Assembly: GCF_002953715.1 (NCBI RefSeq) | Contig: NZ_CP025017.1 | Span: 186,001 to 250,000 of the forward strand | Origin: Rhizobium leguminosarum | Lineage (GTDB): Bacteria; Pseudomonadota; Alphaproteobacteria; Rhizobiales; Rhizobiaceae | DNA: 64,000 nt | Direction: 5' to 3' | Shown: positions 8,019 through 16,503 of the stretch, piece after piece | Position numbering within the stretch: the stretch's first letter is position 1 | Layout of the letters: the number at the start of each line of letters is the position of its first letter | The notes under the pieces: model-generated | Seen by the model: the letters and a program-made list of their open reading frames with translations, nothing else | The model's database searches: none | What the model was told of the DNA's origin: nothing | Program-made: the position numbers and the translations under genes

Positions 8019-8743
8019 AGCCCGCAAGCAAGGCCGTCCACGTGCGAAACCTCGCACGGCGGTTTGCGACGAAGACGATCCTCGACGGCGTCGATCTCGA
8101 TATCGAGGAAGGCGAGTTCGTTGCCCTGCTTGGCCGCAGTGGCTCCGGCAAAAGCACGTTCCTCAGGGCTCTTGCCGGTCTCGATCATGGTGTCGAGGGA
8201 ACCGGCACCCTCGAGACGCCGGAGAGCCTTTCGGTGGTTTTCCAGGATGCTCGCCTGCTGCCCTGGCGCACCGTCATCCAGAACGTTACGCTTGGCTTGA
8301 CCGGCGCCTCCGGCCAGGAAGCCGGACGGAAGGCTTTGGCGGAGGTAGGACTTGCCGGCCGGGAATCGGCATGGCCGAACCAACTTTCGGGTGGCGAGCA
8401 GCAGAGGGTCGCTCTTGCCCGTTCGCTGGTGCGCGAACCGGCCCTGCTTCTCGCCGATGAGCCGTTCGGTGCGCTCGACGCGCTGACACGGCTGAAAATG
8501 CACGATCTGCTGCGGGAGTTGTGTGCAAGACACTGTCCTGCCGTGCTGCTCGTTACCCACGACGTCGACGAGGCGATTTCGCTGGCCGACCGCATCCTGG
8601 TTCTCGACGAAGGCCGCCTCATCGAGGATCTCAAGATCGATCTGCCGACGCCGCGGGATCACGGCGATCCGCGCTTTGCGCAGTTCCGAATCCACCTCCT
8701 CAGCCGGCTCGGGGTCGAGCTTCCGGGCCGCAAGGCCGCCTGA
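7994..8743 (+). CDS. Sulfonate-type ABC transporter ATP-binding protein (SsuB-like)
   Basis: A single-domain ATPase of 249 residues of the nitrate/sulfonate/taurine family. Walker A is GRSGSGKST, the signature LSGGEQQRVALARSL and Walker B LLLADEPFGALDAL, followed by the H-loop VTHDVDEA. It starts within the 3' end of the permease gene and completes the importer formed with the genes at 6041 and 7101. Confidence 0.9.
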   Translation: MAPHPGKLKPASKAVHVRNLARRFATKTILDGVDLDIEEGEFVALLGRSGSGKSTFLRALAGLDHGVEGTGTLETPESLSVVFQDARLLPWRTVIQNVTLGLTGASGQEAGRKALAEVGLAGRESAWPNQLSGGEQQRVALARSLVREPALLLADEPFGALDALTRLKMHDLLRELCARHCPAVLLVTHDVDEAISLADRILVLDEGRLIEDLKIDLPTPRDHGDPRFAQFRIHLLSRLGVELPGRKAA

Positions 8744-8780
8744 CATCAGCAACAGTTCAGTTTGATCTGGAGATAAGCCA

Positions 8781-10157
8781 ATGAGCACATCGAAACGGCA
8801 AATGCGGCTTGGCGCGTTCATCATGGCGACGGGCCATCATATCGCCGCCTGGCGCCATCCGGAGGCGCAGGCCGATGCCGGCCTCAATATCGATCACTAC
8901 CGGGAGCTCGCGGAGACCGCCGAACGCGGCAAATTCGATCTCGTCTTCGTCGCCGACAGCCCGGCGGGATGGGACCGCGCCAAGGACCCGGAAGCGCTTC
9001 GCCGCACCGCCCAGGGCGCGCATTTCGAGCCGCTGACCCTCTGGGCTGCCCTCTCGCAGGTAACCAAACATATCGGCTTCGTCGCCACGGCATCGACGAC
9101 TTATGAGGACCCTTACCTGCTGGCCCGCAGGTTCGCGTCGCTGGACTATATCTCCAAGGGTCGTGCGGCATGGAACGTCGTCACGACAGGTGCGGATGTT
9201 TCGAAGAATTTTTCAATCGCAGGCCATCCCGCCCATGCCGATCGTTATGAGCGGGCCGAGGAATTCGTCGACCTGGTGAAGGGCTTGTGGGATTCCTACG
9301 AGGACGATGCCTTCATCCGCGACAAGGAAAGCGGGGTCTATCTCGATCCCGACAAGGTGCATCTCGTCGATCACAAGGGCAAGTTCTTCTCGGTGGCCGG
9401 CCCGCTCAACGTCGGGCGTCCGGTTCAGGGCTATCCTGTCATCGTGCAGGCCGGCGCATCCGAACCCGGGCGCGAACTTGCTGCCCGCACGGCCGAGATC
9501 ATCTTTACCGCCAACCAGACCTTCGAGGATGCGCAGGAATTCTATTCGGACGTCAAAGGGCGGCTCGGCCGCTACGGACGCCGGCCGGACGAACTGCTGA
9601 TCAGTCCCGGCATATTCCCGGTTCTCGGCGGGACGGAAGCGGAAGCCCAGGCAAACTACGACCATATCCAATCGCTCGTTCATCCCTCCATCGCCTGGAA
9701 TATCCTTGCCCGCCACTACAAGGGCATCGACCTTTCCGGCTACTCGCTGGATGATCCCGCCCCTCCCCTGCCTGATAATACCGAACTCAACAAAAGCCGT
9801 CTTAAGCTGGTTTCCGATCTGGTATCGCGCAACAATCTGACGCTGCGCCAGTTCTATCTGGCGGTGGCCACCGCTCGCGGCCATCGGACGGTTGTGGGAA
9901 CACCCGAGCAGATCGCCGATGCGATGCAGAGCTGGTTCGAGAACGGCGCTGCCGACGCCTTCAACATCATGCCGCCGATCCTGCCCACCGCTCTGACCGA
10001 TTTCGTCGATCAGGTCGTCCCGATCCTGCGCAAGCGCGGCCTGTTCCGGCACGAATATGAAGGCACGACGCTGCGGGAGAATTTGGGCCTTCAGCGCCCG
10101 CCGAATGGCTTTGTGGTTCAGGCAGGGCAGCAGCAGAAGGTGCAGGCGGCCGTATGA
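8781..10157 (+). CDS. FMN-dependent monooxygenase of the NtaA/SnaA/DszA family
   Basis: A 458-residue luciferase-like flavin monooxygenase. It has the family start (RLGAFIMATGHHIAAWRHP), the SLDYISKGRAAWNVVT segment and the C-terminal RHEYEGTTLRENLGL block typical of nitrilotriacetate, dibenzothiophene-sulfone and pristinamycin-type monooxygenases. These use FMNH2 from a separate reductase to oxidise organosulfur or amine substrates. The operon context suggests cleavage of an imported sulfonate or sulfone. No flavin reductase gene is seen in the window, so one would have to come from elsewhere. A clear paralogue (450 aa) is in the second sulfonate operon at 27932. Confidence 0.88.
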   Translation: MSTSKRQMRLGAFIMATGHHIAAWRHPEAQADAGLNIDHYRELAETAERGKFDLVFVADSPAGWDRAKDPEALRRTAQGAHFEPLTLWAALSQVTKHIGFVATASTTYEDPYLLARRFASLDYISKGRAAWNVVTTGADVSKNFSIAGHPAHADRYERAEEFVDLVKGLWDSYEDDAFIRDKESGVYLDPDKVHLVDHKGKFFSVAGPLNVGRPVQGYPVIVQAGASEPGRELAARTAEIIFTANQTFEDAQEFYSDVKGRLGRYGRRPDELLISPGIFPVLGGTEAEAQANYDHIQSLVHPSIAWNILARHYKGIDLSGYSLDDPAPPLPDNTELNKSRLKLVSDLVSRNNLTLRQFYLAVATARGHRTVVGTPEQIADAMQSWFENGAADAFNIMPPILPTALTDFVDQVVPILRKRGLFRHEYEGTTLRENLGLQRPPNGFVVQAGQQQKVQAAV

Positions 10158-10161
10158 ACTT

Positions 10162-10182
10162 CCAGGGGGGATTTCCCCCTGG
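10162..10182 (+). other. Intercistronic hairpin between the two monooxygenase genes
   Basis: CCAGGGGG and CCCCCTGG form an 8-bp GC-rich stem with a short ATT-containing loop, followed by TTTCCTT. It may be a partial terminator that lowers expression of the downstream SsuD-like gene. Confidence 0.5.
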
Positions 10183-10218
10183 TTTCCTTGTTCCAATCAC
10201 ACAGAACTGCAGCATCGC

Positions 10219-11289
10219 ATGAGCAATAATTCCGAATTTCTCTGGTATATTCCTAACGACATCAAAGCCGGTCATCGCGGCGATTCCGCCGTCGAGAACC
10301 ACAACAGCCTGGATACGCTGACCAGCCAAGCAAGGGCGCTGGAGGAACATGGCTGGAAGGGGGCGCTCATCGGCACCGGTTGGGGCCGCCCCGACACCTT
10401 TACCGTCGCGGCCTCGCTCGCCGCCCGGACGACCACCTTTGAACCGCTGATTGCGATCCGTCCAGGCTATTGGCGACCGGCAAACTTCGCTTCCGCGGCG
10501 GCGACGCTGGATCACCTGACGGGCGGCAGGGTGCGGATCAACATCGTGTCGGGCAAGGACAACCTGGCTGCCTACGGCGACAGCGAGGGCGATCAGGCCC
10601 ATCGCTATGCACGCACCAGGGAGTTCATGCGGCTGGTCCGCAGACTGTGGACCGAAGACAACGTCACCTCCGCCGGCGAGCACTTCCGGGTCGCCGACTC
10701 CACCGTGGTGCCGCGCATCCAGGTCCGCGGCGACCGTCGGCACCCCAAATTCTATTTTGGCGGCGCTTCGGAGGCGGCCGAACGGGTGGCGGCTACCGAG
10801 GCCGATGTCCAGCTCTTCTGGGGCGAGCCGCTCGACGGTGTCCGCGAACGGATCGCGCGGCTCAAGGCGCTGAGCCGGGAACTGGACCGCGACCTCCCGC
10901 CGCTGGAATTCGGCCTGCGGATAACGACGCTGGTCCGCGATACCACCGAACAGGCCTGGACCGACGCCGAGGCGAAGGTCGCGGAGATGGCCAGAAGCAA
11001 GGGCAGCGGCTGGCACGATCACCAACGGGCGCTCGCCGTCGGCCAGCAGCGGCTGCTCGATCTGCATGAGCGCGGCGACGTCCTCGATGACAACCTCTAT
11101 ACCGCCCCGGGCAAGTTCGGCGGCGGCGGCGCCGGCACCACCTGGCTGGTCGGTTCGGCGGAAGACGTCGCCCGCTCGCTGCGCAAATATCAGGATCTCG
11201 GCATCACCCACTTCGTGCTGTCCGACACGCCGTATCTCTCCGAGATCAAGCGGCAGGGCGATCAGCTGCTTCCGCTGCTACGTGGCTGA
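10219..11289 (+). CDS. ssuD: Alkanesulfonate monooxygenase-like enzyme (SsuD family)
   Basis: A luciferase-fold FMNH2-dependent monooxygenase of 356 residues (E. coli SsuD is about 380) predicted to release sulfite from alkanesulfonates. Recognisable segments are EFLWYIPNDIK at the N-terminus, LTGGRVRINIVSG with the neighbouring HRYARTREF helix, the PKFYFGGASEAAERV phosphate-binding region, and WLVGSAEDVARSLRKYQDLG near the end. The ATG at 10219 is used because the upstream part of the frame runs through the previous gene's 3' end and has no family similarity. It is the last gene of the sulfonate operon. Confidence 0.85.
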   Translation: MSNNSEFLWYIPNDIKAGHRGDSAVENHNSLDTLTSQARALEEHGWKGALIGTGWGRPDTFTVAASLAARTTTFEPLIAIRPGYWRPANFASAAATLDHLTGGRVRINIVSGKDNLAAYGDSEGDQAHRYARTREFMRLVRRLWTEDNVTSAGEHFRVADSTVVPRIQVRGDRRHPKFYFGGASEAAERVAATEADVQLFWGEPLDGVRERIARLKALSRELDRDLPPLEFGLRITTLVRDTTEQAWTDAEAKVAEMARSKGSGWHDHQRALAVGQQRLLDLHERGDVLDDNLYTAPGKFGGGGAGTTWLVGSAEDVARSLRKYQDLGITHFVLSDTPYLSEIKRQGDQLLPLLRG

Positions 11290-11815
11290 AGCCGGAAGCG
11301 CGAGCGCTCCGGCACCGCAGCTGCAATTCATGCCGATTGCCGAGACCTTTCGGCAAATCACTATCCGATGCCAGGACGGCGTCGCGTCGTCGCAGACAAG
11401 CCGCAAAGCCTTGTTGCGCAGGGGAGTCCGAAGATTTCGCAACCACCGGGAGAGCGCTCCTTAAATCGTCCATCCGAAAAGCGCAAATGCTATCCAAATA
11501 TGGCGATATAGCATGCTCCGTCGGCTCCGTTTACACTCTCTAAAATATATTCCTCTAATTTTTTTTAGATATCGGGACGACGTTCTTTAGGTTCGTCACC
11601 TCCGCCATGATGGCGGCTCAGGCACCCGAATTTTGCATGAAATCGGCTTTTATTGCTTTGACGGATGTCCCGTATCTCAAGCGCGATTCCGGGCACAGGG
11701 TGCCTGTCGGATGCACTCGGAGACACCGAGGCTCTGCATTCGAACGAGATATGACAAGCAATCCTGGCTGCCGAGACATCCTTCCAACAAACCTCACCGC
11801 GAGGGGAGAGTGCAT
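11290..11815. other. Non-coding gap upstream of the chemoreceptor
   Basis: These 526 bases contain no ORF that looks coding. An AT-rich stretch near 11541-11570 includes TCTAATTTTTTTTAGA (11554-11569), a TCTA-N8-TAGA inverted repeat loosely like the sulfonate-operon motif but one base shorter in the spacer. Confidence 0.5.
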
Positions 11816-13777
11816 ATGAAGAATATCATGAGTTTCGGGGTTGTGGCGCGCCTGGCGCTTGGCTTCAGCGTTCTCCTTTTGCTGATGGTCGGCCTGACCA
11901 TCTATTCGACGGAAAAAGTTGCGCAGATCAATGATAAGCTTGGAACCATCAACGACGTCAACAGCGTGAAGCAGCGGTTTGCCATCAACTATCGCGGCAG
12001 CGTGCATGATCGGGCAATCGCCATCCGCGACGTCACTCTGGTGACGTCTGCCGATGAACGGAAGACCGCCGAGGCATTGATCGAGAAGCTGGCCGCCTCC
12101 TACGCCGAGAATGAAAAGCGCATGGCGGATATGGTTGCCTCTTCGGCCGGTGCGACGGAACAGGAAAAGACCATTCTCGGTGAGATTGCAGACATCCAGG
12201 CGAAGACCAATCCTCTGGTCGCCCAGATTATTGCACTGCAGGAGAAGGGCGATGGCGAGGCCGCTCGCAAGATCCTGCTCGAACAGGCGCGGCCGGCCTT
12301 CGTTGCCTGGCTTGGCGCCATCAACAAATTCATCGACTATCAGGAAGCGCTGAACAAATCGATTGGCGGCGAGGTTCGCAGCACGGCAAGCGGCTTCAAG
12401 CCGTTGGCCCTGACCGCGCTTGGCATTGCGGCTGTTCTTTCGCTCGTTGCCGCCGCTGTGACCGCACGCACGATCGTCGGCCCGCTGGCTAAACTTCAGC
12501 TTTCGCTGAAAGCGATGGCGGACGGCAATCTTAACGGCGATCGCCGCCTCGAAGCGCGCGGCGACGAGATCGGCAAGCTCGCACGGGCCGTGGCCGGGCT
12601 GCGCGACGCAATTTCGGCAAAGGCTGAACGGGAGGCCGACGCCGAGGCGAAGCGAGCCGTGTCGGAGCGGCATCGGCTTGAGCAGGATGCCGATGAACGC
12701 CGCACCCTTGCCGAGCAGACGGACAAGGCTGTCGGTCAGCTTGGCGATGCGCTGCAGGCGCTGGCTGACGGCGACCTCACACAGCAGATCGGTACTCCGT
12801 TCATTCCGTCTCTGGAAAAGCTCAGAGCCGACTTCAATTCTGCAGTCGAAAAGCTGCGTGCCGCCATGCAGAAGGTTGCCCAGAACGCCAGCGCCATCGC
12901 GGGCGGTGCACAGGAGATCCGCTCCGCCTCGGACGATCTCGCCAAGCGGACCGAACAGCAGGCAGCCTCCGTCGAGGAAACTGCCGCTGCCCTGGAAGAG
13001 ATTACGACCACCGTTGCCGACTCGAGCAACAAGGCTCAGGAAGCCGGCCAGCTCGTTCGCAAAACGAAGGAGAGTGCGGAGCGCTCGGGCAGCGTCGTTC
13101 GGGATGCGGTCGACGCCATGGGCAAGATCGAATCCTCCGCCACCGAAATCGGCAGCATCATCGGCGTCATCGATGAAATCGCATTCCAGACCAATCTGCT
13201 GGCGCTGAATGCCGGCGTTGAAGCTGCCCGTGCAGGCGAAGCGGGCAAGGGCTTTGCGGTCGTGGCTCAGGAAGTGCGTGAATTGGCGCAACGTTCCGCC
13301 AAGGCGGCAAAAGAAATCAAGGAACTGATCAACGCTTCGAATGGCCACGTCAAAAGCGGTGTGGCCCTGGTTGGCGAGACCGGAAAGGCGCTGAAGGAGA
13401 TTGCGGAGCAGGTACAGCAGGTCGACGGCAATGTGGGGGCCATCGTCGGCGCTTCGCAAGAGCAGGCGACGGGGCTGAAAGAGATCAATACCGCCGTCAA
13501 CAAGATGGATCAGGGGACGCAGCAGAACGCCGCCATGGTGGAAGAAGCCACAGCGGCCGCCCACAACCTCGCCAAGGAAGCCGACGCGCTGTTCCAGCTG
13601 CTGGGCCAGTTCAACATTGGCGGAACGCTGGCACCGAAGCGCGTAGCGCAGCCCGCTGCCGCGGCGCCCCGTGCTCAACCGGCGCCCTCGCCTGCGCGCC
13701 AGATGATTGCCAAAGTAGGCAAGTCGTTCCAGACGAATGGGAATTCAGCATTGGCCGGCGACTGGGAAGAGTTTTAA
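11816..13777 (+). CDS. Methyl-accepting chemotaxis protein
   Basis: A transmembrane chemoreceptor of 653 residues. A first membrane helix (about residues 8-30) is followed by a helical periplasmic sensor, a second membrane helix (about 195-220) and a HAMP domain, with a second HAMP-like block near 305-350. The signalling hairpin around residues 447-505 has the conserved IDEIAFQTNLLALNAGVEAARAG core. The last residues, DWEEF, resemble the C-terminal xWxxF tether that recruits CheR/CheB. The ATG at 11816 follows GAGGGGAG. The ligand is unknown; its position after a sulfonate operon hints at organosulfur taxis but does not prove it. Confidence 0.92.
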   Translation: MKNIMSFGVVARLALGFSVLLLLMVGLTIYSTEKVAQINDKLGTINDVNSVKQRFAINYRGSVHDRAIAIRDVTLVTSADERKTAEALIEKLAASYAENEKRMADMVASSAGATEQEKTILGEIADIQAKTNPLVAQIIALQEKGDGEAARKILLEQARPAFVAWLGAINKFIDYQEALNKSIGGEVRSTASGFKPLALTALGIAAVLSLVAAAVTARTIVGPLAKLQLSLKAMADGNLNGDRRLEARGDEIGKLARAVAGLRDAISAKAEREADAEAKRAVSERHRLEQDADERRTLAEQTDKAVGQLGDALQALADGDLTQQIGTPFIPSLEKLRADFNSAVEKLRAAMQKVAQNASAIAGGAQEIRSASDDLAKRTEQQAASVEETAAALEEITTTVADSSNKAQEAGQLVRKTKESAERSGSVVRDAVDAMGKIESSATEIGSIIGVIDEIAFQTNLLALNAGVEAARAGEAGKGFAVVAQEVRELAQRSAKAAKEIKELINASNGHVKSGVALVGETGKALKEIAEQVQQVDGNVGAIVGASQEQATGLKEINTAVNKMDQGTQQNAAMVEEATAAAHNLAKEADALFQLLGQFNIGGTLAPKRVAQPAAAAPRAQPAPSPARQMIAKVGKSFQTNGNSALAGDWEEF

Positions 13778-13793
13778 GTCGCCCTGATCTCTC

Positions 13794-13809
13794 TCCAGCT
13801 TAAGCTGGA
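13794..13809. other. 16-bp perfect palindrome
   Basis: TCCAGCTTAAGCTGGA lies 17 bases after the chemoreceptor stop and before the terminator. Function unknown; it may add to 3'-end structure. Confidence 0.4.
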
Positions 13810-13830
13810 ACGCCAAAGCGGGATAATTTT

Positions 13831-13864
13831 GCGAAGGGCAGCGTTTGCTGCCCTTCGCATTTTT
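13831..13864 (+). terminator. Intrinsic terminator of the chemoreceptor gene
   Basis: GCGAAGGGCAGC pairs with GCTGCCCTTCGC around a GTTT loop, followed by ATTTTT. It is a textbook Rho-independent terminator. Confidence 0.92.
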
Positions 13865-13877
13865 GGATCAAGAAGGT

Positions 13878-13925
13878 GAGCATGATATTGTCCGAAAACC
13901 GCTCACACTTTTCGGCATCATGCTC
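13878..13925 (-). repeat. 48-nt dispersed hairpin repeat, copy 1
   Basis: On the minus strand it begins GAGCATGATGCCGAAAAG and ends CATCATGCTC-like, with nested arms (AGCATGAT/ATCATGCT and CCGAAAA/TTTTCGG). It differs from copy 3 at two bases. The first base of the repeat is the last base of the symporter's TAG stop codon. Confidence 0.85.
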
Positions 13926-15400
13926 TAGGCCCGGACCGGAGCCTTGGCCGGAAGCAGGGCGTTGACTACGAGGGCAACGGCGATGTTGGCCGCAAGCGCC
14001 AGCAGTCCCGTGTAGACGGTGAAGGGTTCACCGCCGAGGCTGATCAAATGCAGTGGCTTCCAACCGGCATCCCAGACGAGGAAAGTACCGCCGCCGAAGC
14101 CGACGAACCAGCCGGCAAGCAGACCGGGTGCACGGAACCAGTTGGTGTAGAGACCGAAGACCAGTGCCGGAAGCGTCTGCAGGATCCAGATGCCGCCGAG
14201 CAGCTGCAGGTCGAGTGCAAATTGCGTCGGCAGGAAGATGATGACGAGAAGCGCACCGATCTTCACCACCAGCGAGGTGATCTTTGCAACCTTCGCCTCG
14301 CCCGCATCGCTGACGTCAGGATCGACATAGGCTTTCCAGAAATTGCGGGTGAAGAGGTTGGCGGCGCCGATGCTCATCACCGCTGCCGGTACTAGCGCGC
14401 CGATGGCGATCGCCGCAAAGGCGAAGCCGGAGAACCAGCCTGAAAACAGCGTCTTGAACAGCGTGGGAACAACGTCATTGGCGCTGTCGAGCTTCAGGTT
14501 GGCGGCATGCCCCATATAGCCGAGCAGCGCCAGAAGGCCGAGCAGCAGCGTATAGGCGGGCAACATGATCGCATTCTTGCGGATCGTCTTGCCGCTGTTG
14601 GAGGCAAAGATGCCCGTCAGCGTATGCGGATACATGAAGGCCGCCAGCGCCGAACCCAGGGCGAGCGTGGCATAGGCAACATACTGATTGCCGCCGAGCA
14701 GCAGGCTGCCCGAACCCTTGGCCTGGAAGGCCGCATCGGCCGAGGCAAAGACGTTGGCGTAGCCTCCGAGTTTCGACGGGATCAGTGCGACAGCGGCGAT
14801 CACGACGATATAGATCATGATGTCCTTGACGAAGGCGATCAGCGCCGGCGCGCGCAAACCCGCGGAATAGGTGTAGAGCGCCAGCACGATGAAGGCGATC
14901 GCCAGCGGCAATTCGCCATGCAGCCCGAGCGCCTTGAGGACCGCCGTCATGCCGACGAGCTGGAGGGCAATATAGGGCATGGTGGCGATGACGCCTGTTG
15001 CCGCCACAGCGAGTTCGAGGCCGCGCGATCCATATTGACCGTGGACGACGTCGCCAGCCGTCACATAGCCGAAATCCTTGGCGCGTTTCCACAGAACCGG
15101 CATGACCATGAAGACGAAGGGATAGACGACGATGGTGTAGGGCAGCGCAAAGAAGCCGTAGGCTCCCACCGTATAGACCAGCGCCGGGACGGCGATCACG
15201 GTGTAGGCGGTATAGAAATCTCCGCCGACGAGGAACCAGGTGATCCAGGTGCCGAAGTTGCGTCCGCCCAGACCCCATTCATCGATATGGGCCAGTGTCT
15301 CGGGCTTGCGCCAGCGGCTGGCGACGAAGCCCATGACGGTGACGAGAACGAAGAAGAACAGGAAGACGGCAAGCGCCGTGCCGTTGATGTCAGTCGTCAT
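13925..15400 (-). CDS. mctP: Sodium:solute symporter, MctP-like monocarboxylate permease
   Basis: A 491-residue SSS-family symporter with about thirteen membrane helices. The N-terminal sequence with DEWGLGGRNFGTWITWFLVGGD and the length match the rhizobial MctP permease, known from R. leguminosarum to carry pyruvate, lactate, propionate and alanine. The gene overlaps the DUF3311 gene by 11 nt, and the same strand carries a two-component system further upstream, the arrangement described for mctP and its regulators. The TAG stop codon shares its last base with a dispersed hairpin repeat, which may serve as its 3' end. Confidence 0.8.
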   Translation of the reverse strand: MTTDINGTALAVFLFFFVLVTVMGFVASRWRKPETLAHIDEWGLGGRNFGTWITWFLVGGDFYTAYTVIAVPALVYTVGAYGFFALPYTIVVYPFVFMVMPVLWKRAKDFGYVTAGDVVHGQYGSRGLELAVAATGVIATMPYIALQLVGMTAVLKALGLHGELPLAIAFIVLALYTYSAGLRAPALIAFVKDIMIYIVVIAAVALIPSKLGGYANVFASADAAFQAKGSGSLLLGGNQYVAYATLALGSALAAFMYPHTLTGIFASNSGKTIRKNAIMLPAYTLLLGLLALLGYMGHAANLKLDSANDVVPTLFKTLFSGWFSGFAFAAIAIGALVPAAVMSIGAANLFTRNFWKAYVDPDVSDAGEAKVAKITSLVVKIGALLVIIFLPTQFALDLQLLGGIWILQTLPALVFGLYTNWFRAPGLLAGWFVGFGGGTFLVWDAGWKPLHLISLGGEPFTVYTGLLALAANIAVALVVNALLPAKAPVRA

Positions 15401-15587
15401 GGCGGGTGCTCCGATAGGCGATCCAGGTCAGCGCTGCGGTGATCGGCACCCAGAGAAGCTGATACCAGTAGAAGAACGGAAAGCCGAAAAGAGACGGCTC
15501 GCGGACATTGTAAAATGGCGGCCAGAGCAGACCTAGATAGGGAATGACGAGCAGCCAGAGCGCTGCCTTGCTGTGTGGTTTTTCCAT
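15390..15587 (-). CDS. DUF3311 small membrane protein associated with the symporter
   Basis: A 65-residue protein with two hydrophobic segments (ALWLLVIPYLGLLWPPFY and FYWYQLLWVPITAALTWIAY). Small proteins of this kind (DUF3311) commonly precede SSS symporters and may aid their assembly. The ATG at 15587 is preferred because AAAGG lies upstream; a longer frame from 15626 adds 13 residues without a ribosome site. Its 3' end overlaps the symporter gene by 11 nt. Confidence 0.75.
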   Translation of the reverse strand: MEKPHSKAALWLLVIPYLGLLWPPFYNVREPSLFGFPFFYWYQLLWVPITAALTWIAYRSTRHDD

Positions 15588-15858
15588 GTCGGGATACCTT
15601 TCAGGCGCCGCGTCCGCGGTCGCCATGTTCCAGTTGTCGGCGTGGAAGGCAGGTCTGTCAGCCGGCGGCCGCGGCAGGCCCGGCTCGGGTCGCTTGAGGT
15701 TTTCCGACCGATCGGAAGCTGATGTAACGCATGTGAATTCCTCCCAACGGCTCGCACTTGGCCAGCCGCGGATGGAGTCCTATGGCGTTGGTTTTGTCCT
15801 CACAAGATAGGCGCGGCGGTGAAATGCCGGGGCCTACCCAGAAGTGGGTAGACGCGAT
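15588..15858. promoter_or_regulatory. Promoter region of the symporter operon with an inverted-repeat operator
   Basis: This 271-bp gap separates the response-regulator gene from the DUF3311-mctP pair. It contains CTACCCA-GAAG-TGGGTAG at 15834-15851, an 18-bp inverted repeat with 7-bp arms. The heptamer is similar in kind to NarL-type sites (TAC-rich heptamers), so it is a candidate binding site for the adjacent LuxR/NarL-type regulator. Confidence 0.55.
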
Positions 15859-16503
15859 TTACCCGGCTTTCGAGACGATGCCCTGATCGAGCGCATAGCG
15901 GATGAGGCCCGCTGTGGTGGCGATACCGAGCTTCTTCTTGAGGTTCTTGCGATGGGTTTCCGTCGTGGCGGAGGTGATCCCGAGCGTTTCGGCGATCTCC
16001 TTGTTGCTTCTGCCCGCAACGATCAGCCCGAGAATGTCGTGTTCGCGCGGGGTCAGGGGGTCGCTACCCTCCTCGGCGCGTTCGCCCATCAGCGCGTCGA
16101 ACACGCCGGACGAGAAATATGTCCCCCCGCCCGCCACGGTCTCGATGGCCGAGACGATCTCATCCGTCGAAACGTCCTTCAGGATGTAGCCGGCAGCGCC
16201 ATGCATGACCGAGGAGGAAATATACTCGCGGCTGTCATGCATGGAGAGCATCACGACCCGCGCCTGGGGAAGTTCGTTCCTGAACAATTCGATCGCATCG
16301 ATGCCGCTCAGCTTCGGCATGTTGATGTCCATCAGCACGACCTGCGGCAGGACTTGCCGGCCGATCTCGAGCCCCGTTTGGGCGAGCCCGGCCGTACCGG
16401 CAACTTCGATATGGTCGAATGTTTCGAGCACGGCCTTCAACCCGTCCAGTACCAGCGGATGGTTGTCGATCAAGAGCACCCTGATTTTCGGGCGTTCCGT
16501 CAT
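15859..16503 (-). CDS. mctR: LuxR/NarL-family response regulator (MctR-like)
   Basis: A 214-residue regulator. The receiver domain has acidic residues near D13, the phosphoacceptor D59 in VVLMDINMP, and a conserved lysine further on. The C-terminal LuxR helix-turn-helix begins PLTPREHDILGLIVAGRSNKEIAETLG. It overlaps the kinase gene by 4 nt (ATGA), so the two are co-translated. By position and family it should control the downstream symporter genes, as reported for MctSR in R. leguminosarum. Confidence 0.85.
   Translation of the reverse strand: MTERPKIRVLLIDNHPLVLDGLKAVLETFDHIEVAGTAGLAQTGLEIGRQVLPQVVLMDINMPKLSGIDAIELFRNELPQARVVMLSMHDSREYISSSVMHGAAGYILKDVSTDEIVSAIETVAGGGTYFSSGVFDALMGERAEEGSDPLTPREHDILGLIVAGRSNKEIAETLGITSATTETHRKNLKKKLGIATTAGLIRYALDQGIVSKAG

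Noticed and set aside
11337..11543. 68-codon frame upstream of the chemoreceptor
   Set aside because: No ribosome site, atypical composition and no family; the region reads as non-coding.
11618..13678. 686-codon minus-strand frame opposite the chemoreceptor
   Set aside because: A long open antisense frame caused by codon bias; the plus strand encodes a complete chemoreceptor.
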